Source: Bacteroidota bacterium (GTDB taxonomy: Bacteria > Bacteroidota > Bacteroidia > Bacteroidales > Paludibacteraceae). From it: a stretch of DNA of 64,000 nucleotides. Positions 17,704-25,751 of this stretch are shown piece after piece. The notes under the pieces are model-generated. The model worked only from the letters and a program-made list of their open reading frames with translations. It searched no databases and was not told where the DNA came from. The first letter of the stretch is position 1, and each line of letters starts with the position of its first letter. The stretch lies in NCBI GenBank assembly GCA_017860345.1, contig JAFNAV010000019.1:1-64000 (forward strand), in the 5' to 3' direction. The position numbers and the translations under genes are program-made.

Positions 17704-18165
17704 TTATTTCAAATATTTGGAAATCAGATTGTCGACCGAGAATTTTCCACTACCCGAAATCATAAGTGCCAATGCCAGACCCAATACAAGGATAAAATAT
17801 TCCATGCCTTCGCCTGCCTGAGCTCCAAACCAGTTCATAAAGAAGCCGTTATCTACGTGACCTCCAAGGAACATGGCACCACCCAATGTCAGAAAAATTG
17901 AGAATGCCATAAACCGGGTTCCTGCTCCAAGTATCACACCGAGAGCACCAACAAACTCAGCCAAAATAACCATTACAGCAAGCAACCATGGCATTCCCAT
18001 ACCCTGAAAAGCCCCCACTGTGGCTTCAAAGCCATAACCTCCAAACGAACCAAGCGCTTTTTGCATGCCATGTGGCAAAATAACTACTCCAAGCGCTAAG
18101 CGCGATACTAATAATGACCAACTTGTGGTATCTGTTGCAAAGAATTTTTTAATTAATGTGTTCAT
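17704..18165 (-). CDS. DoxX family membrane protein
   Basis: 153 residues with four hydrophobic segments. The DoxX pattern is clear: RLALGVVILPHGMQK early, then AEFVGALGVILGAGTR and GGHVDNGFF. Family members include thiosulfate:quinone oxidoreductase subunit DoxD and many oxidoreductase-associated membrane proteins; most Bacteroidetes members have no assigned reaction. The pirin gene lies 70 bases upstream on the same strand, so the pair may be co-expressed; pirin and DoxX genes are often neighbours. Confidence 0.88.
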   Translation of the reverse strand: MNTLIKKFFATDTTSWSLLVSRLALGVVILPHGMQKALGSFGGYGFEATVGAFQGMGMPWLLAVMVILAEFVGALGVILGAGTRFMAFSIFLTLGGAMFLGGHVDNGFFMNWFGAQAGEGMEYFILVLGLALALMISGSGKFSVDNLISKYLK

Positions 18166-18235
18166 AATAAATAAATTGATAATATTGATTATTTAATTGT
18201 TTGCCAAAATAGGCGTTATTAAGATGTATAGTTTA

Positions 18236-18949
18236 TTACTGCATAGGAACTTCCATCAGTAGCAGTTTGCTATCTGTATTTATTTTTATATCCAGTTTGT
18301 CGGTATCCCATATTCCCATACCATCTCTGCGATGAAGTGTGGTATCGCCTATGGTTACTTCGCCTTCGATTACAAAGGCATATACGCCCGATTCTTTGCG
18401 TTTTAACTCATAACTTCCCTCCCACCCTTTGGCGAGGTCGCCAAGGTTAAACCAGGCTTGCTGATGAATCCACATACCTTCTGTTGTAGCTCCTTCGGGC
18501 GAAACGATTTGATAAAACTCATTGGGTTTTTTTATGGTTTCGTAAGAAATCTGTTCATAACGGGGCTTTACATTTTTTTTGTCAGGAAAAACCCAGATCT
18601 GAAGTAATTGAGTGTCTTTGTCTTTGTTTGGATTATATTCGCTGTGGAAAACTCCTGTTCCGGCACTCATCACTTGTATTTCGCCGGATTGGATTACACC
18701 TTTATTTCCCATGCTATCTTTATGTTCCACATCGCCCCGTAGGGGTATGGTTACAATTTCCATATTATCATGCGGGTGCATTCCAAAGCCCTGACCACCA
18801 GCAATCCAGTCGTCGTTCAACACCCTGAGCGCTCCGAAATGAATTCTTTCGGGGTTGTAATAATTTGCAAAACTAAAGGTGTGGTGCGTATCTAACCAAC
18901 CATGATTGGCGTGTCCGCGCGTTTCTGCTTTATGAATAATCGTTTTCAT
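18236..18949 (-). CDS. Pirin family protein (bicupin)
   Basis: 237 residues from ATG 18949. The N-terminal pirin cupin is well preserved: LDTHHTFSFANYYNP, then FGMHPHDNMEIVT with metal-binding His residues and the later GTGVFHSEYN. A C-terminal cupin follows. Bacterial pirins can have quercetinase-like dioxygenase or redox-sensing roles; the reaction here is unknown. A TTG frame start at 18985 overlaps the promoter box and is rejected. Confidence 0.9.
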   Translation of the reverse strand: MKTIIHKAETRGHANHGWLDTHHTFSFANYYNPERIHFGALRVLNDDWIAGGQGFGMHPHDNMEIVTIPLRGDVEHKDSMGNKGVIQSGEIQVMSAGTGVFHSEYNPNKDKDTQLLQIWVFPDKKNVKPRYEQISYETIKKPNEFYQIVSPEGATTEGMWIHQQAWFNLGDLAKGWEGSYELKRKESGVYAFVIEGEVTIGDTTLHRRDGMGIWDTDKLDIKINTDSKLLLMEVPMQ

Positions 18950-18982
18950 ATCGTCATTTTTTATATTTGTTTTTTGACGATA

Positions 18983-18990
18983 CAAAATTA
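18983..18990 (-). promoter_or_regulatory. -7 box (TAATTTTG) for the pirin-DoxX unit
   Basis: The + strand reads CAAAATTA; leftward this is TAATTTTG, 33 bases before ATG 18949. No -33 TTG at the normal spacing was found. Confidence 0.5.
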
Positions 18991-19083
18991 CAGCCTTATG
19001 CTATCAACTTTATTAAAGAAATCAGGAGTATGATTGCAAAAATCAGGGCTATGCCCCTCATTTTAGCTACTTTTCTAATTTAG

Positions 19084-19200
19084 CTACAAAGAAATCGGCA
19101 CTCTGTGCCTCAGATATTACCATTTCGTTGAGGGGCGTAGCTCCGATTTCTTTGTAGAATACAAATTTAGCCTACATTTTTTGAGCGCCGTAGGTGCGAT
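19084..19200. repeat. REP-like hairpin cluster upstream of the Y1 transposase
   Basis: Three short hairpins, each with a 5-bp stem and 3-base loop: GGCAC-TCT-GTGCC (19097-19109), GGGGC-GTA-GCTCC (19132-19144) and GCGCC-GTA-GGTGC (19185-19197). The first two are enclosed by a perfect 15-bp inverted repeat, CTACAAAGAAATCGG (19084-19098) and its complement (19143-19157). The second and third are direct repeats (TTGAGsG..CGTAG..CGATTTCTT). This is the organisation of REP/BIME elements beside their RAYT gene. Confidence 0.75.
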
Positions 19201-19270
19201 TTCTTAGTTTTGATAAAGATTACATATATTTGCATTTACAAACCCTTAATTTTGATATAAATATCTTACC

Positions 19271-19732
19271 ATGGCAAACACCTATACCCAACTTTACGTA
19301 CAAATTGTATTTGCAGTAAAAAACAGAGAAAACATCATTTCAGAAAAAATTCGTTACGAATTAGAAAAAATTATGTGCACTATTGTTACCGATAAACAAT
19401 CAAGACCATTAGCGGTATATTGCAATCCGGATCACACACATATATTGGTTGGCTTACACCCAGCAATTTCGGTATCGGCGATGGCCGAAGCTATAAAATC
19501 CGGTTCATCCGGCTGGATAAATCGCGAAAAAAAATTTTATGGGAAATTTAGCTGGCAAAGTGGTTATGGTGCATTTACTTATTCAAAGTCGCAAATTGAT
19601 AGCGTTGTAAAATACATTCAAAATCAACCGGAGCATCACAAACATAAGACATTCAGGGAGGAATATTTAGAATTTCTTGAAAAATTTAATATTAGGTTTG
19701 ATCAACAATATTTATTTGATTGGTTTGAATAA
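19271..19732 (+). mobile_element. REP-associated tyrosine transposase (Y1/HUH family, IS200-like)
   Basis: 153 residues. The HUH metal motif appears as DHTHILVG (His-Thr-His, residues about 56-59) and the nucleophile is probably the Tyr in FTYSKSQIDSVVKYI. It is a single-strand transposase of the IS200/IS605 TnpA superfamily. No right-end hairpin, second ORF or target duplication is seen downstream, while REP-like hairpins lie 70 bases upstream, so a domesticated RAYT is more likely than a complete IS200. The reading frame is intact. Confidence 0.85.
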
Positions 19733-19801
19733 ATATTTTCTGTTGACTAAAAATCATCTTAAAATTTTTTTTTGGATAAATATTAATTTTCAATAAGTCT
19801 T

Positions 19802-20683
19802 TTACATTACTCGTATAGAATTACGGAATTCGGTAGGAGTGAGGCCGGTAGTTTTTTTGAAAAAATTATTGAAATGAGCTGATTCATCGAAACCCAAATC
19901 GTATGATAATTCTTTGCTACTCAGATTAGTAAACAACAATGAACGCTTGGCTTCAATAATCAGTTTACTTTGGATATGCTCTTTGGCCGATTTACCCGTT
20001 ATGCTTTTAACGGTTTTATTCAGATAATCGGCTGTTACGGCCAGCATATCTGCATAGTCCGACACCAAATGATGAGTTACATAATGCTTATTGAGCAGGC
20101 GTTTAAACGCTCGTAACAGGTGATTGGTAGTTTCCAAAAACTGAGGATTATTCTCTTTTTGTAACGAACAATGATTATTGCTTTGAATAAGAAAAAGCTT
20201 TATAAGTGAACCTATGGCTTCGGTTTTATAGTTTTGTATTTGCGAAAAAAGTTCTATTTGAGATATAATATTAAGATATACAGGCATTTGAATTTCGTTA
20301 ATAGCAAGAGGTGGTGATTGCCCGTAATCATTAAAAAGATAAATATCGTTCACCAATTTTTCGGGGATGGAATTGGCTACCAAAAATTCTTCGGTAAATG
20401 ACATTACCCAACCTTTAGGATGTGAGTGAAAAAGAAGTTGGTGCATTTGCCCTGGAAGAATGAAAAAAATGCTGTTATCTTCCACTTTATACTCCATAAA
20501 GTCCACATAATGAATACCTTCACCTTTTTCTATAAAAATAATGGCATAATAAGCATGCCGATGTGGTGAATCAGATTCACCCGAATCGCTAAAATATACT
20601 TCTTCAAGTTTTTTAAGCACAAACATTTCATTTTCAGCCCCATTATCCTTAAAAGTATATGTTTTAATCTCGCTATGTGCCAT
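19802..20683 (-). CDS. AraC family transcriptional regulator
   Basis: 293 residues. An N-terminal cupin-like sensor (HRHAYYAIIFIEKGEG, FFILPGQMHQL) precedes a C-terminal AraC double helix-turn-helix of about 100 residues with SSKELSYDLGFDESAHF and the signature FKKTTGLTPTEFR. It probably binds a small molecule. It is divergent from the SDR gene at 20804, with 120 bases between the starts, so that SDR is the likely target. Confidence 0.9.
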   Translation of the reverse strand: MAHSEIKTYTFKDNGAENEMFVLKKLEEVYFSDSGESDSPHRHAYYAIIFIEKGEGIHYVDFMEYKVEDNSIFFILPGQMHQLLFHSHPKGWVMSFTEEFLVANSIPEKLVNDIYLFNDYGQSPPLAINEIQMPVYLNIISQIELFSQIQNYKTEAIGSLIKLFLIQSNNHCSLQKENNPQFLETTNHLLRAFKRLLNKHYVTHHLVSDYADMLAVTADYLNKTVKSITGKSAKEHIQSKLIIEAKRSLLFTNLSSKELSYDLGFDESAHFNNFFKKTTGLTPTEFRNSIRVM

Positions 20684-20777
20684 ATTATTCTTCGTTCTGT
20701 ATTATATAATAACAACCGGGTATGATAAAAATGTTTTAAAAAGAAGATATTTATTATCAATTTTTTTGAGTATGAAT

Positions 20778-20785
20778 TATCTTTG
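20778..20785 (+). promoter_or_regulatory. -7 box (TATCTTTG) for the SDR gene
   Basis: TATCTTTG fits TAnnTTTG and lies 19 bases before ATG 20804. The AraC gene reads away on the other side, so its operator should lie between 20684 and 20778. No clear -33 was seen, as expected for an activator-dependent promoter. Confidence 0.5.
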
Positions 20786-20803
20786 CAGGCAAATTTACTA
20801 AAA

Positions 20804-21625
20804 ATGAAGCAAAATATTGTATTACTTACCGGTGCAAGCGCCGGTATTGGCAAATCGGCCGCTGAACAACTTATGAACAAAGGTAACATCGTTTATGGTG
20901 CATCAAGGAGTGGGGGAGAGGCGAAAGAAAATAAAGAAAGCGGTGGTAAAATTATCCCTGTAAAAATGGATGTAAATGATGAAGATACTATTAAAAAAGT
21001 AATACAACAAATTATAAATGAACAGGGTAGGATAGATGCTGTGGTTTGTAATGCTGGTAATGGTATAGCAGGATCTATTGAAGATACTTCTATCGAAGAA
21101 GCTAAATACCAATTCGAAACCAATTTTTTTGGCGTACTAAAAACCATTCAGGCTTGTTTGCCTGTTTTCAGAAATCAAAACTATGGTAAAATAATTACGG
21201 TTTCGTCGGTAGCTGGTATTATTCCTATTCCATTTCAGGCTTTTTATTCGTCAGTAAAAGCTGCATTACTTATTTTTATGAATGCCCTGGCACTGGAAGT
21301 AAAACCCTATGGTATTCAGTGCTCTACCATTCTGCCAGGCGATACTAAAACAGATTTTACTTCCTCAAGAAAATATACCAAAGCATCGCAAACCGAAAAT
21401 TCTGTATATTTAAAGAAAATGAAAGCTTCGGTGAGCCGAATGGAAAAAGACGAACAAAATGGAATGGATCCGGCCGATGTAGCTAAAGCCATAGTATGGC
21501 AAATTACTCATAAAAAAGTTCATACCTTTTATGTAACGGGTATCCAGTATCAAATTATTTATCACTTATTCAATGTTTTACCTACTGATTTCCGGCTTTG
21601 GGTTATAGGTAAATTATACGCATAA
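20804..21625 (+). CDS. SDR family oxidoreductase (classical short-chain dehydrogenase)
   Basis: 273 residues from ATG 20804; an upstream TTG at 20783 falls in the promoter. NAD(P)-binding GASAGIG, the NAG motif in VCNAGNGIAG, catalytic Ser in VSSVAG and YxxxK in FYSSVKAAL are all present, so it should be active. The substrate is unknown. It is divergent from an AraC regulator that probably controls it, and is followed by a strong terminator. Confidence 0.88.
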   Translation: MKQNIVLLTGASAGIGKSAAEQLMNKGNIVYGASRSGGEAKENKESGGKIIPVKMDVNDEDTIKKVIQQIINEQGRIDAVVCNAGNGIAGSIEDTSIEEAKYQFETNFFGVLKTIQACLPVFRNQNYGKIITVSSVAGIIPIPFQAFYSSVKAALLIFMNALALEVKPYGIQCSTILPGDTKTDFTSSRKYTKASQTENSVYLKKMKASVSRMEKDEQNGMDPADVAKAIVWQITHKKVHTFYVTGIQYQIIYHLFNVLPTDFRLWVIGKLYA

Positions 21626-21648
21626 ACATATTATATAAACCATGATAA

Positions 21649-21677
21649 GCCTGAAGAAATATCTTCAGGCTTTTTTT
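21649..21677 (+). terminator. Intrinsic terminator after the SDR gene
   Basis: Perfect 8-bp stem GCCTGAAG/CTTCAGGC with a 6-base loop followed by seven Ts, 23 bases after the stop codon. Confidence 0.85.
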
Positions 21678-21694
21678 GGCTACAAACATATTAA

Positions 21695-22050
21695 TAAACT
21701 GTTGAAAATTGTTGAAAACACATTGATAGAAATATTAAAACATAATTTGGAAAATTCATAAATACACTGCTATTATTATTTGTTTTGATGCCGGCAAATC
21801 ATTTAGTACTTTTTTCAATACAATTTTTGCACCGCTTTTATGTAGTTATGAGCATCGGCTTTGAAGAAAAGTTTCTAACTTTGTAGTTATAAACATTGTG
21901 TTGATAAAGTTGGTATTTATCTATTCATCAAATCTTTTTTGTATTTATATTTGTTGATAGATAAGAGATAAAACATGAATAAATTACTATGCAAGTTTTT
22001 TTATATTTATTTATCAACCTTATCAACACACCATTATTATCATCAATAGA
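21695..22050. other. AT-rich gene-free region with DnaA-box-like motifs; candidate origin
   Basis: Six matches to TTWTCAAC(A) or its complement lie in about 330 bases: TGTTGAAAA at 21700-21708 and 21710-21718 (10-base periodicity), TGTTGATAA at 21899-21907, TGTTGATAG at 21952-21960, and back-to-back TTATCAACC/TTATCAACA at 22011-22028. The canonical DnaA box is TTATCCACA, so these differ at one position. Very AT-rich DNA lies between and after them. GTGTTGATAA (21898-21907) and TTATCAACAC (22020-22029) also form a 10-bp inverted repeat. A TAACTTTG box (21876-21883) could drive nadA from inside the region. See findings for the origin hypothesis. Confidence 0.4.
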
Positions 22051-22124
22051 GTTTTTTTGAAAAAAAGAAAAATAATATAATAATGTTTATTTGAAAACCT
22101 GATAAATAGAAACTCAACAAAAGA

Positions 22125-23102
22125 ATGGATATTAATTCAATAAAAATAACCGCAAACTCTGACTTACTGCAAATGGATAAGAATACTCTTATAGCTGAAA
22201 TTAAGCGTTTGAAAAAAGAAAAAAATGCCGTTATCATGGCTCATTATTACCAAATGGGCGATATACAGGATATTGCTGATAATATTGGTGATAGTCTGGC
22301 TTTGGCTCAGTGGGCTGCAAAAACTGACGCAGATATTATAGTGCTTTGTGGCGTACACTTTATGGGCGAAACGGCTAAAATTCTTTCTCCGCAAAAAAAG
22401 GTTTTAGTTCCCGATATGGCTGCCGGATGTTCGTTGGCCGACAGCTGTCCGGCTGATGAGTTTGAAGCTTTTGTAAAGGCTCACCCTGACCATACAGTAA
22501 TATCTTACGTTAATACTACTGCTGCTGTAAAAGCGCTTACCGACGTGGTAGTAACATCTACCAATGCAAAAAAAATAGTAGACCAGTTCCCCAAAGATGC
22601 TAAGTTGATATTCGGCCCTGATCGTAATCTTGGAAATTATATCAATAGTGTTACAGGTAGGGAAATGGTGCTTTGGGATGGAGCCTGTCATGTACATGAG
22701 CAATTTTCACTCGAAAAATTGGTTAAGCTAAAATCAGAACATCCTGATGCTGAGATATTAGCACATCCTGAATGTAAACGACCACTTTTGCTTATGGCCG
22801 ATTTTATAGGAAGCACTCAAGCTTTGCTTAATTATACGATAAGTTCAGAAAAGAAAAAATTCCTTGTGGCTACTGAAAGTGGAATTTTGCACGAAATGCA
22901 AAAGAAAAACCCTGATAAAGAGTTTATTCCTGTACCTCCCAATGATAGTACATGCGCTTGTAACGAATGTAATTTCATGCGTCTCAATACGCTTGAGAAA
23001 CTTTATCAATGTCTGCTAACTGAATCACCGGAAATATTAGTAGACGAAGATATTAGAGAAAGAGCAGTTAAACCTATTTTAAAAATGTTGGAAATGAGTT
23101 GA
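22125..23102 (+). CDS. nadA: Quinolinate synthase A
   Basis: 325 residues. The three iron-sulfur ligand positions are visible: Cys102 in AAGCSLAD, Cys188 in DGACHVHE, and the C-terminal CACNEC cluster (277-282). [14 protein letters not shown] near residue 39 is the substrate-binding start. It condenses iminoaspartate with dihydroxyacetone phosphate to quinolinate using a 4Fe-4S cluster, in de novo NAD synthesis. nadB and nadC are not beside it. The start could alternatively be Met17; the longer form is kept. A terminator follows. Confidence 0.95.
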   Translation: MDINSIKITANSDLLQMDKNTLIAEIKRLKKEKNAVIMAHYYQMGDIQDIADNIGDSLALAQWAAKTDADIIVLCGVHFMGETAKILSPQKKVLVPDMAAGCSLADSCPADEFEAFVKAHPDHTVISYVNTTAAVKALTDVVVTSTNAKKIVDQFPKDAKLIFGPDRNLGNYINSVTGREMVLWDGACHVHEQFSLEKLVKLKSEHPDAEILAHPECKRPLLLMADFIGSTQALLNYTISSEKKKFLVATESGILHEMQKKNPDKEFIPVPPNDSTCACNECNFMRLNTLEKLYQCLLTESPEILVDEDIRERAVKPILKMLEMS

Positions 23103-23128
23103 TTCCTTCAATTTTATATTTTTAAAGG

Positions 23129-23177
23129 CTTATATTCCAATCATTTATTTTTAGGGAATATAAGTCTTCGTTTTTTT
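23129..23177 (+). terminator. Intrinsic terminator after nadA
   Basis: Perfect 10-bp stem CTTATATTCC (23129-23138) / GGAATATAAG (23155-23164), then TCTTCG and seven Ts. Confidence 0.7.
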
Positions 23178-23256
23178 ATATGATATTTATTTACGGTTTT
23201 ACTAATCTAATCTTCTTGAAAATTGTTATAAGACCGGATATGGTTTTTATCAATAC

Positions 23257-24144
23257 ATGAAAAGAAGAAATTTTTTAAAATTATTAGGTTTATTACCTGT
23301 TTATGGTGTAGCTACCAAACTTAATTATCTTAGCAATATGACAGCCACATTACCCGATCAACCTCAAAAGATGCCTGTTTTATTTATCGGACATGGAAGT
23401 CCTATGAATGCCATTGAAGAAAATGAATTTGTGTCAGGATTCAGAACTATTGCCAAAACATTACCCAAACCTAAAGCTATTTTGTGTATTTCTGCACATT
23501 GGGAAACACGTGGTACATATGTTACTGCTATGGAAAAGCCTAAAACCATACACGATTTCGGCGGTTTTCCGCAAGAATTATATCAGGTAGAGTATCCTGC
23601 TCCCGGAAGTCCGGTTTTGGCCTCAGAAATAAGCCATATGACGGCCCAAAAGGTAGGTATGGACGAACATGAATGGGGTCTTGATCATGGTGCATGGTCT
23701 GTGATTAGGCATTTCTATCCTCAGGCTGATGTTCCGGTGGTGGAACTAAGTCTTGATTACTATAAAACGCCACAGCAACACTTTGAACTTGCGCGTGAAT
23801 TGCAAGTGCTCCGTAGCAAAGGTATACTAATTATGGGTAGTGGCAACCTTGTGCATAATCTTAGAATGGTGGATTGGCAAAATTTTTCAACCCCCGATTT
23901 TGCCTATGATTGGGCACGTGAAGCTCAGCATAAAATGAATAAGTTGATACTCGACGGTGATTATAGCGCTTTGATAAGGTATAAATCATTAGGATCAGAT
24001 TTTGAAAAGGCTATTCCCACACCAGAACATTTTATACCATTACTTTACGCCTTAGCTTTGAGAGATAAAGATGAAAATATCAGTTTATTCAACGATATGG
24101 CAGTGGCAGGATCGCTTACAATGACCTCTGTTATAATAAGATAA
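23257..24144 (+). CDS. ygiD: 4,5-DOPA dioxygenase-like extradiol enzyme (LigB/YgiD family) with Tat-like leader
   Basis: 295 residues. The class III extradiol dioxygenase core is complete: FIGHGSPM (His46), SAHWE (His81), GLDHGAWSV (His144), SGNLVHNL (His200) and PEHFIPLL (His259); His46, His81 and His259 are the likely metal ligands. Unlike E. coli YgiD the enzyme begins with a twin-arginine-like leader (KRRNFLKLLG) plus hydrophobic stretch, suggesting folded export or membrane attachment. The natural substrate of this family in bacteria is unclear. It is convergent with the U32 gene across a shared terminator. Confidence 0.85.
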   Translation: MKRRNFLKLLGLLPVYGVATKLNYLSNMTATLPDQPQKMPVLFIGHGSPMNAIEENEFVSGFRTIAKTLPKPKAILCISAHWETRGTYVTAMEKPKTIHDFGGFPQELYQVEYPAPGSPVLASEISHMTAQKVGMDEHEWGLDHGAWSVIRHFYPQADVPVVELSLDYYKTPQQHFELARELQVLRSKGILIMGSGNLVHNLRMVDWQNFSTPDFAYDWAREAQHKMNKLILDGDYSALIRYKSLGSDFEKAIPTPEHFIPLLYALALRDKDENISLFNDMAVAGSLTMTSVIIR

Positions 24145-24149
24145 AAATA

Positions 24150-24184
24150 AAAACCTGATAAGTTTTGTTTATCAGGTTTTTATT
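24150..24184. terminator. Bidirectional terminator between ygiD-like and U32 genes
   Basis: AACCTGATAA (24152-24161) pairs perfectly with TTATCAGGTT (24169-24178) across a 7-base loop; T-rich on the right and A-rich on the left, so it can serve both convergent genes. Confidence 0.8.
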
Positions 24185-24194
24185 TTAAAGAAAT

Positions 24195-25472
24195 TTAGAT
24201 TGCATGTTTTGTAGCTACGATTTTATATAATTTATCGTTTCTTCGCACAAGGTCTTTAGTTTTAATAGAAAAATAAGTTCCTTTTTCTACCCGTTGCACT
24301 GGTTTTAATTCTACTCTTATTTCTTCTAATACATCTTCGTAAGCTCCAGTTGTTTCGCCGGTTATAAGTATTTCATTTCCAACTTCAATATATTGAGCTT
24401 CAAGTAATATTTCTGCCACACCTATTTTATGGAAGTAATTAGTTACCTTACCTACATATACTTTTTTATGTGTAGCTTCTGAGCCATAGTTATTGCTCCA
24501 TTCACCAAGACGCTGGCCAAGGTAATAGCCGTTCCAGAATCCACGATTAAAAACTTTACTAAGCCGTCGATTCCAGTCGCTAATTTTTTCTTCAGAAAAT
24601 GTACCTGAAATGACCGATTCTATAGCTTCATTGTAACATTCAACCACAGTTTTTACATATTCCGGGCCTCTGGCTCGCCCTTCTATTTTAAATACTCTCA
24701 CACCCGACTTCATCATCTGATCTATAAATCCAATCGTTTTTAGGTCTTTAGGTGACATAATGTATTCATTATCAATATCAAGTTCAATTTCTGAATCTTT
24801 ATCTTTTACTGTATAACCACGTCGGCAAATTTGGTTGCAGGCACCACGGTTGGCTGATATATTTTTTTCGTGCAAGCTCAGATAACATTTACCGGATACA
24901 GCCATGCAAAGTGCTCCATGACAAAACATTTCTATTCGTATAAGCTCACCACTTTTACCTTTGATGTTTTCGTTGATAATAGCATGGTAAATTTCCGCTA
25001 CCTGCTCCATGTTTAGTTCGCGGGCAAGCACTACCACGTCTGCAAATTGCGCGTAGAATTTTAGCGATTCAATGTTAGAAATATTTAGCTGGGTAGATAA
25101 ATGTACTTCTACACCAATAGAATTTGCATACATCAATGCAGCTACGTCCGATGCAATAATAGCACTCACCTTTACCTCGGCAGCCACATTAATAATTTGG
25201 CGCATTAAATTCAAATCGTTGTCATACAGTATAGTATTTACCGTCAGATAGCTTTTTACATTATTTTCTTTACAAATTCTGACTATTTCACGCAAATCCT
25301 CTGTTGTAAAATTACTACTTGATTTTGCGCGCATATTAAGTTTTTCAATCCCAAAATATACCGAATTTGCTCCCGCATTTATTGCGGCCATTAGGCTTTC
25401 CCACGAACCTGCAGGTGCCATAATTTCATAGTCGGTTCTTTTTACCGATTTAATATCATTGGAGATATTCAT
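24195..25472 (-). CDS. U32 family peptidase-like protein (YegQ/TrhP/PrtC type)
   Basis: 425 residues. The start MAPAGSWESLMAAINAGANSVYFG (in parts) and the Cys-rich signature CHGALCMAVSGKCYLS followed by ANRGACNQICRR are diagnostic of peptidase family U32. Members range from the collagenase PrtC of Porphyromonas to TrhP/RlhA, which hydroxylate tRNA or rRNA; the conserved cysteines favour an RNA-modification role involving iron-sulfur or prephenate-dependent chemistry. I cannot choose between tRNA and other targets. It is a stand-alone gene with a TAAATTTG box upstream. Confidence 0.88.
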   Translation of the reverse strand: MNISNDIKSVKRTDYEIMAPAGSWESLMAAINAGANSVYFGIEKLNMRAKSSSNFTTEDLREIVRICKENNVKSYLTVNTILYDNDLNLMRQIINVAAEVKVSAIIASDVAALMYANSIGVEVHLSTQLNISNIESLKFYAQFADVVVLARELNMEQVAEIYHAIINENIKGKSGELIRIEMFCHGALCMAVSGKCYLSLHEKNISANRGACNQICRRGYTVKDKDSEIELDIDNEYIMSPKDLKTIGFIDQMMKSGVRVFKIEGRARGPEYVKTVVECYNEAIESVISGTFSEEKISDWNRRLSKVFNRGFWNGYYLGQRLGEWSNNYGSEATHKKVYVGKVTNYFHKIGVAEILLEAQYIEVGNEILITGETTGAYEDVLEEIRVELKPVQRVEKGTYFSIKTKDLVRRNDKLYKIVATKHAI

Positions 25473-25521
25473 TTTTTTGAAATATCTTGTTTTATAGTTA
25501 ATTATACTTTTGTTTTCGTTG

Positions 25522-25529
25522 CAAATTTA
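25522..25529 (-). promoter_or_regulatory. -7 box (TAAATTTG) for the U32 gene
   Basis: The + strand reads CAAATTTA, 50 bases before the start codon at 25472. No clean -33 at 19-21 bases. Confidence 0.45.
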
Positions 25530-25661
25530 CGCTTTTTTTTTCTATTAATTGTTTTTGCTTTTTGTCTATAGTTTTACTATTATAATCGTATATTTGGTGA
25601 TTTTGAACTATTATTCTTTTAAAAACGAACAAATTTTTATACCTGATGTTTATTCCCTTAA

Positions 25662-25691
25662 TTGTTGTTTATCAATAAATTTCTAACTTTG
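25662..25691 (+). promoter_or_regulatory. Promoter of dusB (TTG-N19-TAACTTTG)
   Basis: TTG at 25662-25664, 19 bases, TAACTTTG at 25684-25691; about 55 bases of leader before ATG 25752. The remainder of the divergent U32-dusB gap is AT-rich without other recognised features. Confidence 0.65.
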
Positions 25692-25751
25692 CAGGCTATT
25701 TCTAATTTTTTTTATTTATTTTTCACCCTGTTTTTTTAAGGGATTATTTTT

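Noticed and set aside
21975..22049. A 24-codon frame (ATG to TAG) before nadA with a His/Tyr-rich end
   Set aside because: It overlaps the DnaA-box-like motifs, nadA has no link to His or Tyr supply, and no terminator/antiterminator pair follows. Probably chance in AT-rich DNA.
25473..25751. Second possible origin in the U32-dusB gap
   Set aside because: AT-rich, but has none of the TTWTCAAC motif clustering seen at 21.7-22.05 kb; divergent promoters explain it.
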